Shown here: positions 36,111 to 48,088 of the stretch, piece after piece
How positions within the stretch are numbered: position 1 is the stretch's first letter
Layout of the letters: every line of letters starts with the position of its first letter
NCBI RefSeq assembly: GCF_949987515.2
Contig: NC_082696.1
Location: 33,522,431-33,586,430 of the forward strand
From: Delphinus delphis
Taxonomy: Eukaryota > Chordata > Mammalia > Artiodactyla > Delphinidae
Reading direction: 5' to 3'
Length of the DNA stretch: 64,000 nt
The notes under the pieces: model-generated
What the model was told of the DNA's origin: nothing
The model's database searches: none
Seen by the model: only the letters and a program-made list of their open reading frames with translations
Translations under genes and position numbers: made by a program

Positions 36111-37134
36111 AGAAGTGGTCATTTGCTATTTTATAGAATTCTCATCTGTATGCAGGGTTTACTTTCTTCTTCTTTTCCTCCTTCATTTAACTTACCCTCT
36201 CAAAACCAAAATAGGATTTGCCATTGTTAACAATGCACTATTTGCCCTGATATGAACATAACTTTTCTTTGTTCCTCTTGTCCAAAATATAATAGTAAAA
36301 GCATCTTTTGTTATTTTTAGTATCTCTCAGGAGTCTTAGTTCATTCACAGCTTTAGTCTCCCAACATTATTTGAGGGTACATTTCATCCGTGTAATTTAA
36401 TTCTCTTAGTTTTATTTAAATTTTATGTATAGTAAATACCTTGGCTCAAAGAAAGTAATGTGTGCATTGCTTTTAAGTATACTCTACCTTTTCTAGCTGA
36501 TTCATTTAAATCTCATATTCAGTTGTTTGTTTGTTAGAATGAGCCATACTCCCTTTCCTCTGTACTAGCAAAGTCATTATTAGTTTTTTTCCCATCCCCA
36601 GTTAAAAATGATTTATTTAAAAAATGTCTGTATATCTGACCATAGCTGCTCTTCCCCACCCTGGTTATTAGGAAGGAAACTAATTCTCTCCCAGGTTTCT
36701 AATCACTTTGCATTTCAAAGATTTTCAAAAATTTTAAAATTTCTAGCCATTTTGTATGCAGTTCTTAACCTAGGGCCAGTAGGAGTCTTGTACATTATGC
36801 ATAGAAAACTTTTCAACTGTAATTGTTTTATTTTTTAGGTAAAAAAACCCCCCCTATTTGTTGGTATACTTGCCATTCTTGCCCATACTATTGTCTTCTT
36901 TAAATGTCAGGACCGACTTGCAGTTTGTATGGTTTGTCTGACACATGAATTAATGGGTAAGATATTGTATAGCCAGTGTATTTTTCTACGTGTTAGATTT
37001 CTACTATTTGTAATTGTAGCATTGACAAAGACTTGGAGGTAGATGTTATGAAGACAGCTTGAATCAAGTAAAGTGGCAGCAGCTGCTACAAAGAAGAGTT
37101 CAGTAGCTGTTTCACTTCATCTGAATCACAGTTG
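36111..37134. other. Unique non-coding DNA
   Basis: No gene or classified repeat recognised. A C-run lies at about 36847-36855. Confidence 0.55.
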
Positions 37135-37922
37135 TCAGGGCTTGCTTCACGGGCAGGCAACCAGTGCAGTCACACAGGGCCTCAAATTCAGAAGAGGGCA
37201 CACACACGGGGTTTAATGCCCTGAGATTGCTGTCTTGAAATTCGTATGAATTTTATCTTTGATTGGAGGTTTGTAAATGGAGCCCCACGGGACAATGGAG
37301 CAGGAGATTAAGTAAGGCTTGGGCCCTCAGCTCACATGTGGTCCACCTCCCATTGCCTCTTGTCCCCATGGGTTGGGTTCTTGGCCACGTGCTCTTCTGT
37401 CCCACCCAGTCCAGTGATTCTTCACCCTCTGCCCTTGAAGAGAGCTTGAGTGCTGGTGCAGGGAGGGTTGAGTCTAGTGTGTGCCTCCTGCTTATTGAGT
37501 TAGTAAAGGGGCCCAGGCACATTTGAGGAGCTGTAATCACCCCATGAGTATTCCCACGTCTAAGAGAGCTTGACATTAAACAGCAAATAAAAAATATTAT
37601 GAAATATTGAGACACTGTGAAAGAAAGAAGGATAAAAGAAATATTTCCTGGTGTTTTTTTTTTTTGCGGTACGCGGGCCTCTCACCGCCGCGTCCCCTCC
37701 CGTTGCGGAGCACAGGCTTCGGCCGTGCAGGCCCAGAGGCCATGGCCCACGGTCCCAGCCGCTCCGAGGCATGTGGGATCCTCCCGGACCGGGGCACGAA
37801 CCCGTGGCCCCTGCATCGGCAGGTGGACTCTCAATCACTGCGCCACCAGGGAAGCCCTAGTTCCTGGTTTTTGAACAAGGATCCTGCATTTTCATTTTGC
37901 TTTGGTCAAATTATGTAGTTGG
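37135..37922 (+). repeat. Possible ancient repeat split by a SINE
   Basis: 'cacacagggcctcaaattca' with 'gggtttaatgccctgagatt' on the left, and 'gaacaaggatcctgcatttt' with 'gctttggtcaaattatgtag' right of the SINE, resemble two parts of a dispersed mammalian repeat whose name I cannot fix. The middle (37260-37620) is not obviously part of it. Confidence 0.3.
37654..37858 (-). mobile_element. CHR-type SINE, short subtype
   Basis: 'gcggtacgcgggcctctcac' after a T-run, 'gggaagccc' at the right. Short duplication ttcctggt at 37646-37653 and 37861-37868. The tRNA-like half carries copy-specific changes ('ggccgtgcaggcccagaggc'). Confidence 0.95.
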
Positions 37923-38357
37923 CCCTGACAACTGTTAATAGTGAACTACTGCCCAGAAACAAACTTCACCTTTGCAGCTTATTGTGTTACAGTGTTATCA
38001 ATAAAACATTTTCAGTATGTTTACAGTTTTCTTTGAAACATGGCATATGAATGGATTTCATTGTACTTAGAATGCAAATATTTTATAATAGTGGTTGTCT
38101 TTCCACAGATCATGCTGTTAGTCTTTCAGTTTAAATTTCATTAAAAAAATACTTTTGAAACTGCTATTTATACCCTCACAATAGTAACAAATGGAATTTG
38201 AATTTAAAATATGGATTTTCAAAACTAATTCCAAATATTGTACAGTTATGTTTACCCTTTTTTGAAAAATAAGCTGCTTGATAGTAATTGTTTAATAAAA
38301 AGGCTTCTTCATAATCTTTTTTTTATTATGATTGCACTTCAATTCATGACAGTGTTG
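37923..38357. other. Unique AT-rich non-coding DNA
   Basis: No gene or classified repeat seen. Confidence 0.5.
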
Positions 38358-38370
38358 GGAGACTTATTTT

Positions 38371-38588
38371 TTATTATTTATTATTATTATTTTTTTGCGG
38401 TACGCGGGCCTCTCACTGTTGTGGCCTCTCCCATTGCGGAGCACAGGCTCCGGACGCGCAGGCTCAGCGGCCATGGCTCACGGGCCCAGCCGCTCCGCGG
38501 CATGTGGAGTCTTCCCGGACCGGGGCACGAACCCGTGTCCCCTGCATCGGCAGGCGGACTCTCAACCACTGCGCCACCAGGGAAGCCC
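38371..38588 (-). mobile_element. CHR-type SINE, short subtype, CpG-rich
   Basis: Tail of (tta)n and T, then 'gcggtacgcgggcctctc'; ends 'gggaagccc'. Duplication ggagacttatttt (38358-38370) against ggagacttactttt (38589-38602). Very close to the subtype consensus, so a relatively recent insertion. Confidence 0.97.
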
Positions 38589-38602
38589 GGAGACTTACTT
38601 TT

Positions 38603-40588
38603 AAGTTGAGCACGATCATTCATTACCTCTCCCTGACCCCCATTGTGCATCTCAGCCATTCTTTCACCCTCAATGCACTTAAGTTATCAAACTGCTTTCG
38701 ATGGAAAATATAAATTTTATTTGTTTTACTGACGGTCATATTTGCTTTGGACAAGGCCTTTTAATACATAAGAGTAGTGTAGGGCTGCCCATGGCAAATT
38801 CTCAAACCGCTTCTCAGCATAAAAATCAAACCCAAGAGAAAGAGAGAATAAGTTGTATTTAATCTTTACATCCGTAGCTCGTGTGACCTGTTATTACCGT
38901 TCCTGTAGACCAGCGATATTTTTGTCATGTTGTTATCTTAAAAAAAAAAAAAAAAAGAAACAACCCTCAATGACTTTATTTCTAAATAAAAAAAAAATTG
39001 GTGTTTTTGTTTGAATTTTCTCTTTTGTCATGAGTTGGAAGAGTTGATCATGCTGGTGTTAAAGTTGCTTACTGGGTGGGGACTGTGCTGGAGCTGTTGG
39101 GTAGCTGTCGTCGTTGTTGTTTTAACTAAAACAAAGTTTCTAAAGGGCTCTTTGTGAAATACATAAGGGGATGTTCAAAGACTGCTAAGTTATTGCTTTT
39201 GATTTAGAGTTATATTAGTACAGCTTTTTTTTTTTTTTTTAGATTTCAGAGATCTGCTTTGTTAATTTTATACAAATTATCTTTTAGCTTTCTTTAACGT
39301 CTACTAAGGCAGATCACACAAATGGGTGTTTTGGGCTATTAATGCATGCCTCTGTTTCTCAACAGTTCTAGTGATTTTTAAGGAATTTACTTTGGCTTCT
39401 ATGCCAGTATTTATCTAGTTTTTGGCTTAGCATTTTCTTTCCATCTAGAGGTTAGACTGACCCTCTGACTTAATAATTGTTTGTGATTTTCCAATTGATT
39501 TTGCAGTTGAAGCAACTGTTTATCTATATAAAGATACAGGAAGCTTTTGTGCTGATTTTAATTTGGCTTTTTGCCTATATTATGCAATAATGAATAGGTG
39601 CTTGCATACCAGGCATAATTTAGTTTATCTCTAAGTTTGTCATGGAGTTCAAAGGTGAAATCATTTATTTAAAAGGAAAGTTTGACTTTTCTAGAGAAGG
39701 CTGAATTATTTTGTAGAAATTATAATAAAATTTGAATTAAAATGTTTCAAATTTTGCTAATAGCTACCTTAATTTTATGTTGTAGTTATCTAGAAGGGCA
39801 CATTATTTAAAATTAAAGTGTAAATTTGTTGTATATAAAACAACTTAAGGTAGAATACTAATGATGTAGAACTACATACCAATAAGAATTCTTAGAGTGG
39901 CTGGTGGATGTTGGCTACATATGGTATGAAGTTATAGTTTATAGGTAAGTTGAGGCTTTAGTAGTTTGAAGAAGAGAATGCACATCACAGGCATGATGCA
40001 TATGTAAGTAAGCAGAGCTCCAAATCTTACACTGGTTACTAACCCTGGGAATCGCATGCTAGAGGTTACTGGGTGATGAGTACACTAACATCAAGCAGGC
40101 TTTTAATTTTAAACTGTTCTAATACAGGCAATTCAAGTGTAAAAGAGCACAGAGTGAGGATCCGGCAAACTTGGAAGGGTAGTGCTGGATTCTCCCAGTT
40201 GTGAATAAATTCCATCACCTCTAAACCATTTCCAGTCACTTTATCTGCATTTGTCATATAGGGGGTATCATTTTCTAACTTAGAGTTTTAAAAAATGTTC
40301 CTCTCTCTTTCTTGGTGATATTTTATCGAGGACAGGCATATATTGCCTTTCTAGTCTCCCCAGTAACCCAGTTAGTCGGTTAATTCTATCATGTGTCATA
40401 CACTGTGGTAAGTACTATAGATGTGGGACTCAAAAAATGTTTCATTTAGAATTAAAATATGTCTGTTTTTTTTTTCCCCTGATAGTCTTCCATTCTCAAC
40501 TCTGTTTACACTTTATGTTCTTCATTTCTCATTGTTTCTAATTATTCTCTTTTTTCTCTGCTGTCCCTCTCCTGTTACTCTCTAAATC
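38603..40588. other. 2-kb repeat-poor non-coding block
   Basis: No interspersed repeat or gene recognised. Poly(A) lies at about 38940-38956 and poly(T) at 39225-39240. AT-rich throughout. Confidence 0.55.
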
Positions 40589-40893
40589 TATCCTGTCTAA
40601 ATGGTAGCAACTAGCCACATGTATCTTTTGAGCCCTTAAAATATGGCTAGTCAAAATTGAGATCTGAGATAAATGTATGTTACATAGTGCATATGTTTTG
40701 AAGAAAAGAGTGTAAAATATTTTCATTTTTATATTGATCACATATTGAAGTGGTAATATTTTGTATATATTGCATTAAATAAAATATTATTAAAATTAAT
40801 GTCATGATTTTTACTTTATAAAATGCAGCTAACTAGAAAATTTAGTTACGTCTATGGGTTTAATTATATGTCTATTGGGAAGTGCTTCTCTAG
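40589..40893 (-). mobile_element. MER1-like hAT-Charlie element
   Basis: 'tcctgtctaaatggtagcaa', 'ctagccacatgtatcttttg', 'tttttatattgatcacatat', 'ctaactagaaaatttagtta' and the final 'ctattgggaagtgcttctc' follow the reverse complement of a MER1-type element. Inverted ends are of the cagtgctgtccaatag type, decayed here. Confidence 0.75.
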
Positions 40894-41014
40894 ATCCTTC
40901 TACTGATTTTTTTTTACTAATCCTCTTCAGACACCTTCCTTCCTGTTTTATCCTCATTGCCCCCCTCCCAATATTCTCAGAGGTCAGAAATTAGAAAAAT
41001 GGCAAATCTCCTGA

Positions 41015-41822
41015 AACTGTCTTTACAAACAATAAATGCTGAAGAGGGTGTGGAGAAAAGGAAACCCTCTTGCACTGTTGGTGGGAATGTAAATTGATAC
41101 AGCCACTAAGGAGAACAGTATAGTTACTGTTCTGTTACAGTATAGTTAAGTATAATTCCTTAAAAAACTAAAAATAGAACTACCATATGACCCAGCAATC
41201 CCACTACTGGGCTTATACCCTGAGAAAACCGCAATTCAAAAAGACACATACACCCCAATGTTCATTGAAGCACTATTTACAATAGCCAGGACATGGAAGC
41301 AAGCTAAGTGCCCATCGACAGATGAATGGATAAAGAAGATGTGACACATATATACAATGGAATATTACTCAGCCATTAAAAGGAACGAAACTGGGTCATT
41401 TGTAGAGATGTGATGGACCTAGAGACTGTCATACAGAATGAAGTAAGTCAGAAAGAGAAAAACAAATACAGTATATTAGTGCATATATGTGGAATCTAGA
41501 AAAATGGTACAGATGAACCTATTTGCAGAACACAAATAGGGACACAGACGTAGAGAACAAACATGGACACCAAGAGGAGAAAGGAGGAGTGGGGTGAATT
41601 GGGAGATTGGGATTGATGTATATACACTACTATGTGTAAAATAGATAACTACTGAGAACCTGCTGTGTAGCACAGAGAGCTCTACTCAGTGCTCTGTGGT
41701 GACCTAAATGGGAAGGAAATCCAAAAAAAAAGGGGATATATGTATACATATAGCTGATTCACTTCACAGTACACCAGAAACTAACACAACATTGTAAAGC
41801 AACTATACCCCAATTAAAAAAA
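41015..41822 (+). mobile_element. L1 3' part (ORF2 end plus 3' UTR)
   Basis: 'gaagagggtgtggagaaaag', 'ccatatgacccagcaatccc', 'caatggaatattactcagcc', then 3' UTR 'aaaatggtacagatgaacct', '..cacagtacaccagaaact' and the terminal 'accccaattaaaaaaaag'. The ORF2 C-terminal region is recognisable (MEYYSAIKRNE) but has several stops. A local duplication of acagtatagtta disturbs it near 41118-41150. Confidence 0.9.
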
Positions 41823-42195
41823 AGATTGATTATTTAGCAATAACAAGCCGTGGAGTACTGATACATGCTACCACATGGATGGACCTTAAAAACATTATGC
41901 TAAGTGAAAGAAACCAATCATAATAGAAAGTATACTAAATGAGTTCACTTATATGCAGTGTGTAAAATAGGCAAATATCTAGAGACAAAGTAGATCAGTG
42001 GTTACCTAAGGGAGGGGGGAAGTTGTGAGGAATGGCTACTGGTAGGTACTAGTTTTTTTTAGGAGAGAAGAGATGTAAAATTACATAGTGGTGATTGTTG
42101 GGCAACTCTGAATATACTAAAAAACCACTGAATTGTATACTTTAACAGGATGAATTTTGTGGTATGTGAATTATATCTCAATAAAGCTGTTAAAA
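41823..42195 (+). repeat. Older L1M 3' end, next to younger L1
   Basis: 'catgctaccacatggatgga', 'agtggttacctaagggaggg', 'ataccaaaaaacc'-like and 'ttgtggtatgtgaattatat' then 'caataaagctgttaaaa' mark an older L1 subfamily 3' end. The younger L1 3' end lies immediately upstream in the same orientation, so one L1 inserted into another. Confidence 0.8.
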
Positions 42196-43431
42196 CTAGA
42201 TCATTCTCATCACATCATACTGTCATGAGGTTGGTCTTTTTGGTACTCCGCTTTCCTTTTTCTGCTTCTTAGGGCAAATTTTCCTTATTCTTTATTAATC
42301 AATTTAGCCTTCCTAGAAATTAAGTGTATGTTCTTTTTAATGTTAGTAGTGGTCAGGTGCTTCTGTGTTATAAAAGGAAGAAATAGGTCAATATGTGTTG
42401 GAACTTTTGTAAGCAGTTACAGTCCGTTTTTAAAATTGGTGTGTGTGCAGAATAGTTATTTTAATGCAGTTTTCCCCCTCAGGGGACTTGTTAGGCAAAT
42501 GTATTTAAGTATCATTTTAATGCATTCTTATAGCTTTTATTTATTCCTTATATCTCCATGATGTTTCAACGTCTGATGAATTGTGGCTTTTCATCAGGAC
42601 ATCTGGATTTCTTATATATAAAAAAAGAGTGACAAAAGAGAAAAAAAAATTTTCTTCCAAGATTGTTACACATATCTATTTTATACTACAAGTGCATAAA
42701 TATGTATTTTTTCCTAACAGTTCTGGACAATACATGGGTCTGTGTGCTGAAGAGAAATATTTTGATTGAATTGGTCCATTATGAAAAATGATTAGTCTGA
42801 AAGAGTATTTTTTAAACAATTTCTTTCAAGCTGCAGTTTTTTCTTTCACCATTTTCCTTTAAAGATGGCTGCAAGTTGTAATATCTTAAGAAAATATTAT
42901 TTTTATATTTATACCTATAAATGTTAATTATTTTATATCTGTCCTCCATTTTGAGGTGCTTACTTTTCTAACCTTCAAAAATAAATATGTAAGTAAACAG
43001 TTATAAAACTAATATAAATTTTGACAGATGCTACCTGCCCCTTTCATCCATTTGACCTTAAGTGAGAAAAAAGTGGAGAAATTAAAGTTTGACTGTTTTA
43101 TCATTTCTTATAGAAGTTCAGCGTCTTTAATGGAGAAGCTTTTTTCTTGCATCTTTTCCATCAGCTGCAATTGTGTCTCCATTACATTAGGTGTGCTTTG
43201 TTTCTCCTAAGTGAAGAATATTATAATCACCTGAATTGTGCCAGTAGCTTAATGAGCAAGGAACCCCCAAATTTGCAACTATAATCGTCCTTAATGATTG
43301 CTTCTTTTGGAGGGAAAAGGGTGTTCTTCATGGTTTTCAAGCCACAGTTGGGCCATATAACAAATAAATAATCAGTGATGTATTATGACTCTTTGTCTCT
43401 TTGCGTCTTTTCCCTTTAATTATAGACTATT
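42196..43431. other. Unique AT-rich non-coding DNA
   Basis: No gene or classified repeat recognised; three short plus-strand frames (42328-42561, 42581-42769, 43028-43210) lack domains. Confidence 0.55.
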
Positions 43432-43798
43432 TGCTATTGACTGAATGTTAGTGTTATTCTAAAATTTGTATGTTGAAACCTAATTCCCAGCGTGATGGTA
43501 TTGGGAGGTAGGGTCTTTAGAGCTATTATTAGGTCATGGGGGTGGAACTCTTGTGAATTGGATTAGTGCCCTTATAAAAGAGTTCCCAGACAGCTCCCTT
43601 GCCCACCTCTGTCATATGAGGACACAAGGAAAAGGCAGCCACCTATGAACGAGGAAGTGGGTTCTCACCAGACACCAGATCTGCCAGTGTCTTGATCTTG
43701 AACTTCCTAGCCTCCAAGACTGTGAGAAAGAAATTTCTGTTGTTTATAAGCCACACAGTCTCGGTATTTTGTTATAGCATCCCAAATAGACTGAGACA
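43432..43798 (+). mobile_element. MLT1A-like MaLR solo LTR
   Basis: It begins tgctattgactgaatg and ends gactgagaca. '..atggtattgggaggtagg', 'gattagtgcccttataaaag' (TATA-like), 'caccagacaccagatctgcc' and 'gaaatttctgttgtttataa' follow the MLT1A order with few gaps. Intact ends and about 367 bp make it a near-complete solo LTR. Confidence 0.88.
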
Positions 43799-43926
43799 TT
43801 ACTGTTATCTTCCATGTAATGTTGTTATTTTGATAGATAAACACCATTATTGCCTTATTTATTAGAAATGGTAGTCCATGAAGGTTTAGCGCTTGGAGAA
43901 ACTTAAAGAATTATAGTAACAGACTA

Positions 43927-44400
43927 TAGGCACACCTCATTTTATTGTGCTTTGCCTTACTTTGCTTCACAGATAGTGCAGTTTTTACAAACTGAAGGTG
44001 TGTGGAAACTTTGAGCAAGTCTGTCAGCATCATTTTTCCAACAGCGTTTGCTTACTTTGTGTCTCTGTTACATTTTTGGTCATTCTTGCAATATTTCAAA
44101 CTTTTTCATTATTATTGTATTTGTTATGGTGATTTGTGATCATTAATATCTGATGTTACTATTATGACTTGCTGAAGACTTAGATATTGGTTAGAATTTT
44201 TTAGCAATAAAGTATTGTTAAAAAGATATGTACATTTTTTAGACAATGTTATGCATACTTAATAGACTACAGTTTGGTGTATACATAACTCTTATAAGCA
44301 CTGGGAAACCAAAAGATTTGTGTGACTTGCTTTACTGCAATGTTTACTTGATCACAGTGGTCTGGAACCGAACTCTTGGTATCTCTCTGAGATATGCCTA
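43927..44400 (+). mobile_element. Tigger1-like DNA transposon (MITE)
   Basis: Inverted ends: left 'taggcacacctcattttatt', right '..ctctgagatatgccta'. 'gcagtttttacaaactgaag', 'gtctgtcagcatcatttttc', 'ttcattattattgtatttgt' and a 'ggtgatttgtgatcattaat' block match the Tigger1 5' region. A TA flanks the left end, as expected of pogo-type elements. Only the ends and subterminal regions remain, with no transposase. Confidence 0.85.
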
Positions 44401-45893
44401 TGCTAGCAGCTTCTTGTAGTCCATAGAGGGAGGAGCCAGCCTGAGGGCCTTTGTTTTTTCACTGGTCCAAATGACTGTTGTTGCTGTGGGTGTCAGGTTG
44501 TTTTTTAATAGCAGCTCTGGGTACAAAGGTTTCAAAGTCATCTTTTCAGAGTCCATAGAAAGTACTCAGATGGTGTGAGGATGGCCTGTATCATTTGCCT
44601 CCAAGATGGAACTTGGTGAGGTGGGAAAAGGTGCCCTGATGGCGCTGGGTTTCCTTTCCTTTTTTCTTTTTTCCATTGTAACAGTGGGCGGTGAACTTTG
44701 CCATGTTTTGGTACCGTGTCCTGACTTTTGTAGAAACTGGGTATATTAGTGTGATAATCTGACGACAAGGAGATGTTTTGATTTATTGGATATTAAAACT
44801 TTAAGGAACATAGGGATAATGATTTTCCAGAGGAGGAGTCTACCGGAGATCCCACCACACTTAGCATCCTCTTTCTTCCTTTATAATACACTCCTGATAA
44901 ATTTAACCCATAGTACCCAGCTTTAGATGTACCAGCTTTCAAGCTATGAGGATAGATTTTTATATGCATTTAATTTTAAAATAAATGCATGTATTTTCAA
45001 AATTCAGTGGGCTTTAATAATCAAAGGAATATGTTTATTATTTAATGGTCATGAGAAAAGTTACTGATCAAATATGTGTTTGCCTTTTTACTGGTGATAG
45101 AGATGGGTGTGGGGAACAGTAAGGAGAAGATGAATATAATGGATTTCTTTCATATGTTTAACAAAAGATTACATTTAAAAATGCTCTGGTTCTTTCAAGT
45201 GGTGTTTTTTTTTTTATTGTGAACAATTTAAATGAGGTAACCATTTATTTCTAGTCAACACTCAGATATCTAGTGCATTTATGATCTTTTCTGAGGTTGT
45301 ATTTTAAATTTCTTTGTATAGAGTTATCTATCTATCTATCTTGCAGGTGTGTGGCAACATACTCCTAATCTGTGAAGAGATTTGTAGCTTTTTGTTAACT
45401 TTATTTTGTCTTTATTTTATAATAAAGACGATAAACTGGTTGGCTTAATTTCAAGGATAAGCAATGCGTGTCAGATGAGTTACTCTTCATCTCTCCTCCC
45501 TTTCCTGGCTTTGTTTCCATCTGTTCCCCAAAACATTTACATCTTCTCCAATTTTTAGTTTTGATGAGGGAAGGGGATTGATTTTGTTGTTGTTATTGTT
45601 TATCTTTACAACTCGCACCATTAGATTCAGGTGAAATGGCTAGAAATCTGCCCATATTTCTGCATAGTGTTGCCCCAGCAGAGAAAGTTGAGAATAGGAA
45701 TTGGACGCTTGTCTGCCGCTTGTACATTTGACAGTACAAGGTGTTTGAGGGCAATACATGTGGAAATGTTAAGGAGTGACATCAATAATGCTGTGGCTAC
45801 ACAGATGGTGTAATTAGCCCACAATGGGGAAGAGCAACGTTTTCATGTTTGGATAAAAAGAGCTCTCTGTGGGTGGTAGAGTAAGAGGTTCCA
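44401..45893. other. Unique non-coding DNA
   Basis: No gene or classified repeat recognised. A (tatc)4 run is at 45325-45340. A polypyrimidine stretch ending in 'gtaacag' (about 44650-44683) looks like a splice acceptor, but no supported exon follows. Open frames on both strands at 45627-45824 are unexplained but domain-free. Confidence 0.5.
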
Positions 45894-46193
45894 AACGACA
45901 ATATTTCTTTTTTAATTAATTAATTAATTAATTTATGGCTACGCTGGGTCTTCGTTGCTATGCGCGGGCTTTCTCTAGTTGCCGTGAGCGGAGGCTACTC
46001 TTCGTTGCAGTGTGCAGGCTTCTCACTGCGGTGGCTACTCTTGTGGAGCACGGGCTCTAGGCACATGGGTTTCAGTAGTTGTGGCGTGTGGGCTCAGTAG
46101 TTGTGGCACATGGGCTTAGTTGCTCTGCGGCATGTGGGATCTTCCTGGACCAGGGCTCGAACCCGTGTCCCCTGCATTGGCAGGCAGATTCTT

Positions 46194-47077
46194 TTTTTTT
46201 TTTAAACATCTTTATTGGAGTATAATTGCTTTACAATGGTGTGTTAGTTTCTGCTTTATAACAAAGTGAATCAGTTACACATATACATATATCTCCATAT
46301 CTCTTCCCTCTTGCGTCTCCCTCCCTCCCACCCTCCCTATCCCACCCCTCTAGATGGTCACAAAGCACTGAGCTGATCTCCCTGTGCTATGTGGCTGCTT
46401 CCCACTAGCTATCTATTTTACATTTGGTAGTGTATATATGTCCATGCCACTCTCTCACTTTGTCCCAGCTTACCCTTCCCCCTCCCCGTGTCCTCAAGTC
46501 CATTCTCTGGTAGGTCTGCGTCTTTATTCCCGTCTTGCCCCTAGGTTCTTCATGACAATTTTTTCTTAAAATTTTTTTTTAGATTCCATATATATGTGTT
46601 AGCGTACACTATTTGTTTTTCTCTTTCTGACTTACTTCACTCTGTATGACAGACTCTAGGTCCATCCACCTCACTACAAATAACTCAATTTCATTTATTT
46701 TTATGTCTGAGTAATATTCAATTGTATATATGTGCCACATCTGCTTTATCCATTCATCTGTCAATGAACACTTAGGTTGTTTCCATGACCTGGCTATTGT
46801 AAATAGAGTTGCAATGAACATTGTGGTACATGACTCTTTTTGAATTATGGTTTTCTCAGGGTATATGCCCAGTAGTGGGATGGCTGGGTCATATGGTAGT
46901 TCTATTTTTAGTTTTTTAAGGAACCTCCATACTGTTCTCCATAGTGGCTGTATCAATTTACATTCCCACCAACAGTGCAAGAGGGTTCCCTTTTCTCTAC
47001 ACCCTCTCCAGCATTTACTGTTTGTAGATTTTTTGATGATGGCCGTTCTCAACAGTGTGAGATGGTATCTCATTGTA
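46194..47077 (-). mobile_element. 5'-truncated L1 nested in a SINE
   Basis: Minus-strand L1: poly(T) at 46194-46203 is its poly(A) tail, 3' UTR antisense follows ('atctttattggagtataatt', 'acaaagcactgagctgatct'), and the ORF2 C-terminus comes next. The perfect 14-bp duplication gcaggcagattctt at 46180-46193 and 47078-47091 is SINE sequence, which proves insertion into the SINE. Truncated at the 5' side at 'tacaatgagataccat' (minus). Confidence 0.97.
46609..47073 (-). pseudogene. L1 ORF2 C-terminal fragment
   Basis: About 155 codons of the C-terminal, cysteine-containing end of the L1 ORF2 protein (endonuclease/reverse transcriptase; only the tail is present). Motifs visible: [44 protein letters not shown] and WIKQMWHIYTIEYYSD. 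The open frame runs a few codons farther into the flanking SINE (to 47097), so that start is artificial. A TAG stops the frame about eleven codons before the family's usual end; the downstream LTHIYGI-like tail is still readable after it. Endonuclease and RT catalytic parts are absent, so it cannot be active. Confidence 0.9.
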
Positions 47078-47132
47078 GCAGGCAGATTCTTAACCACTGT
47101 GCCACCGGGGAAGTCCCGAATGACAATATCTT

Positions 47133-48088
47133 ATAAAGATTAGGAGAGTGATGGTTTCATACTTCACGGTTTAGGCATGTATGTATATACGTGTACATAT
47201 ACATAATCTCTCAGCCTATTTTATTTAAGTATATTAACCCTTGTTACATTTAGAAAAATTCTCTGTAAGTGAATTCAGCTTAGTCCAGGAGCTATGACTA
47301 AGTACTGTGGAGGATTCAGAAACAAATTTGGTCTTTATATCAAATAACCAGTCTTCTGGAAGAAGTTCATAGGACAGTGGCAAATAGAGGACCCCACAAA
47401 CATTTTTATAGCAAAAGTATATTGTAAATGATTAGTTGTATAAGTTACTTAACCAAGTGCAGTATTCTTCAGAAGGAAAATATTTTCAGTAGATGGTGGA
47501 AAGACGTTCAAGGACTGAGTGTGTATCTTCATCATCTAACATTGCCACCACTTCTCTACGTGAAATAGTCTGCTTTTGTCAAATCTGGTTTATTCTGAAC
47601 GTGGTTATTTATATTTTTACGCAGCACAAAACTGATACAACAAGCAAGAAAACACACTGAAATGGATAAAAAGACCATAGCAAGCCCTTCTGTTTGTATA
47701 ATTTGAACGTTGTCCTCAGCAAAAATTCAGAAGTTGAAATTAGTTGTATTCTGTTCACATTGATCTTAAACTCAAATTTTTATAATAATGTAAATTTAAA
47801 ATAATACCTGACACTTTGGTTAATTATTAGAGAGATATTTGCAAAGATATTTTCCCCCCTTGTCAGCCCATCTGCTCCTATGGTACAGTCATAATGCAGA
47901 AACATTGACATCTCAATTATTTCCATGGCAACAAATTGATGTCAGGATCTCACATTTGACTTCACTGCAGGACCAAGTAGAATTTGGATTACAGGGGTGG
48001 ATTGGGAGTTCTTATTGAAGCCCAGGTCTTTAAGAAAGAGAATTTAATATCTTTGAGAAATAATTTTAAGCTTTTAAAACATGTAAGT
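47133..48088. other. Unique AT-rich non-coding DNA
   Basis: No gene or classified repeat recognised over about 0.95 kb. Confidence 0.55.

Larger units (their letters stand above)
45908..47118 (-). mobile_element. CHR-type SINE, long subtype, split by L1
   Basis: The SINE occupies 45908-46193 and 47078-47118. Tail (aatt)n at the left, 'ggctacgctgggtcttcgtt', and the tRNA-like end 'cgggg aagtccc' at the far right. Its own duplication is about aacgacaatatttc (45894-45907) against aatgacaatatctt (47119-47132). An L1 sits between the two parts. Confidence 0.95.

Noticed and set aside
37597..37860. Several overlapping frames on both strands resembling a Pro/Gly/Arg-rich protein
   Set aside because: They are translations of the CpG-rich short SINE body. 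The same peptides recur in at least ten other SINE copies in the window, and many frames open with non-ATG codons.
44640..44770. Acceptor-like '..ccattgtaacag' followed by about 25 open codons
   Set aside because: No recognisable peptide and no strong donor; an opposite-strand frame is equally open, so chance is likelier.
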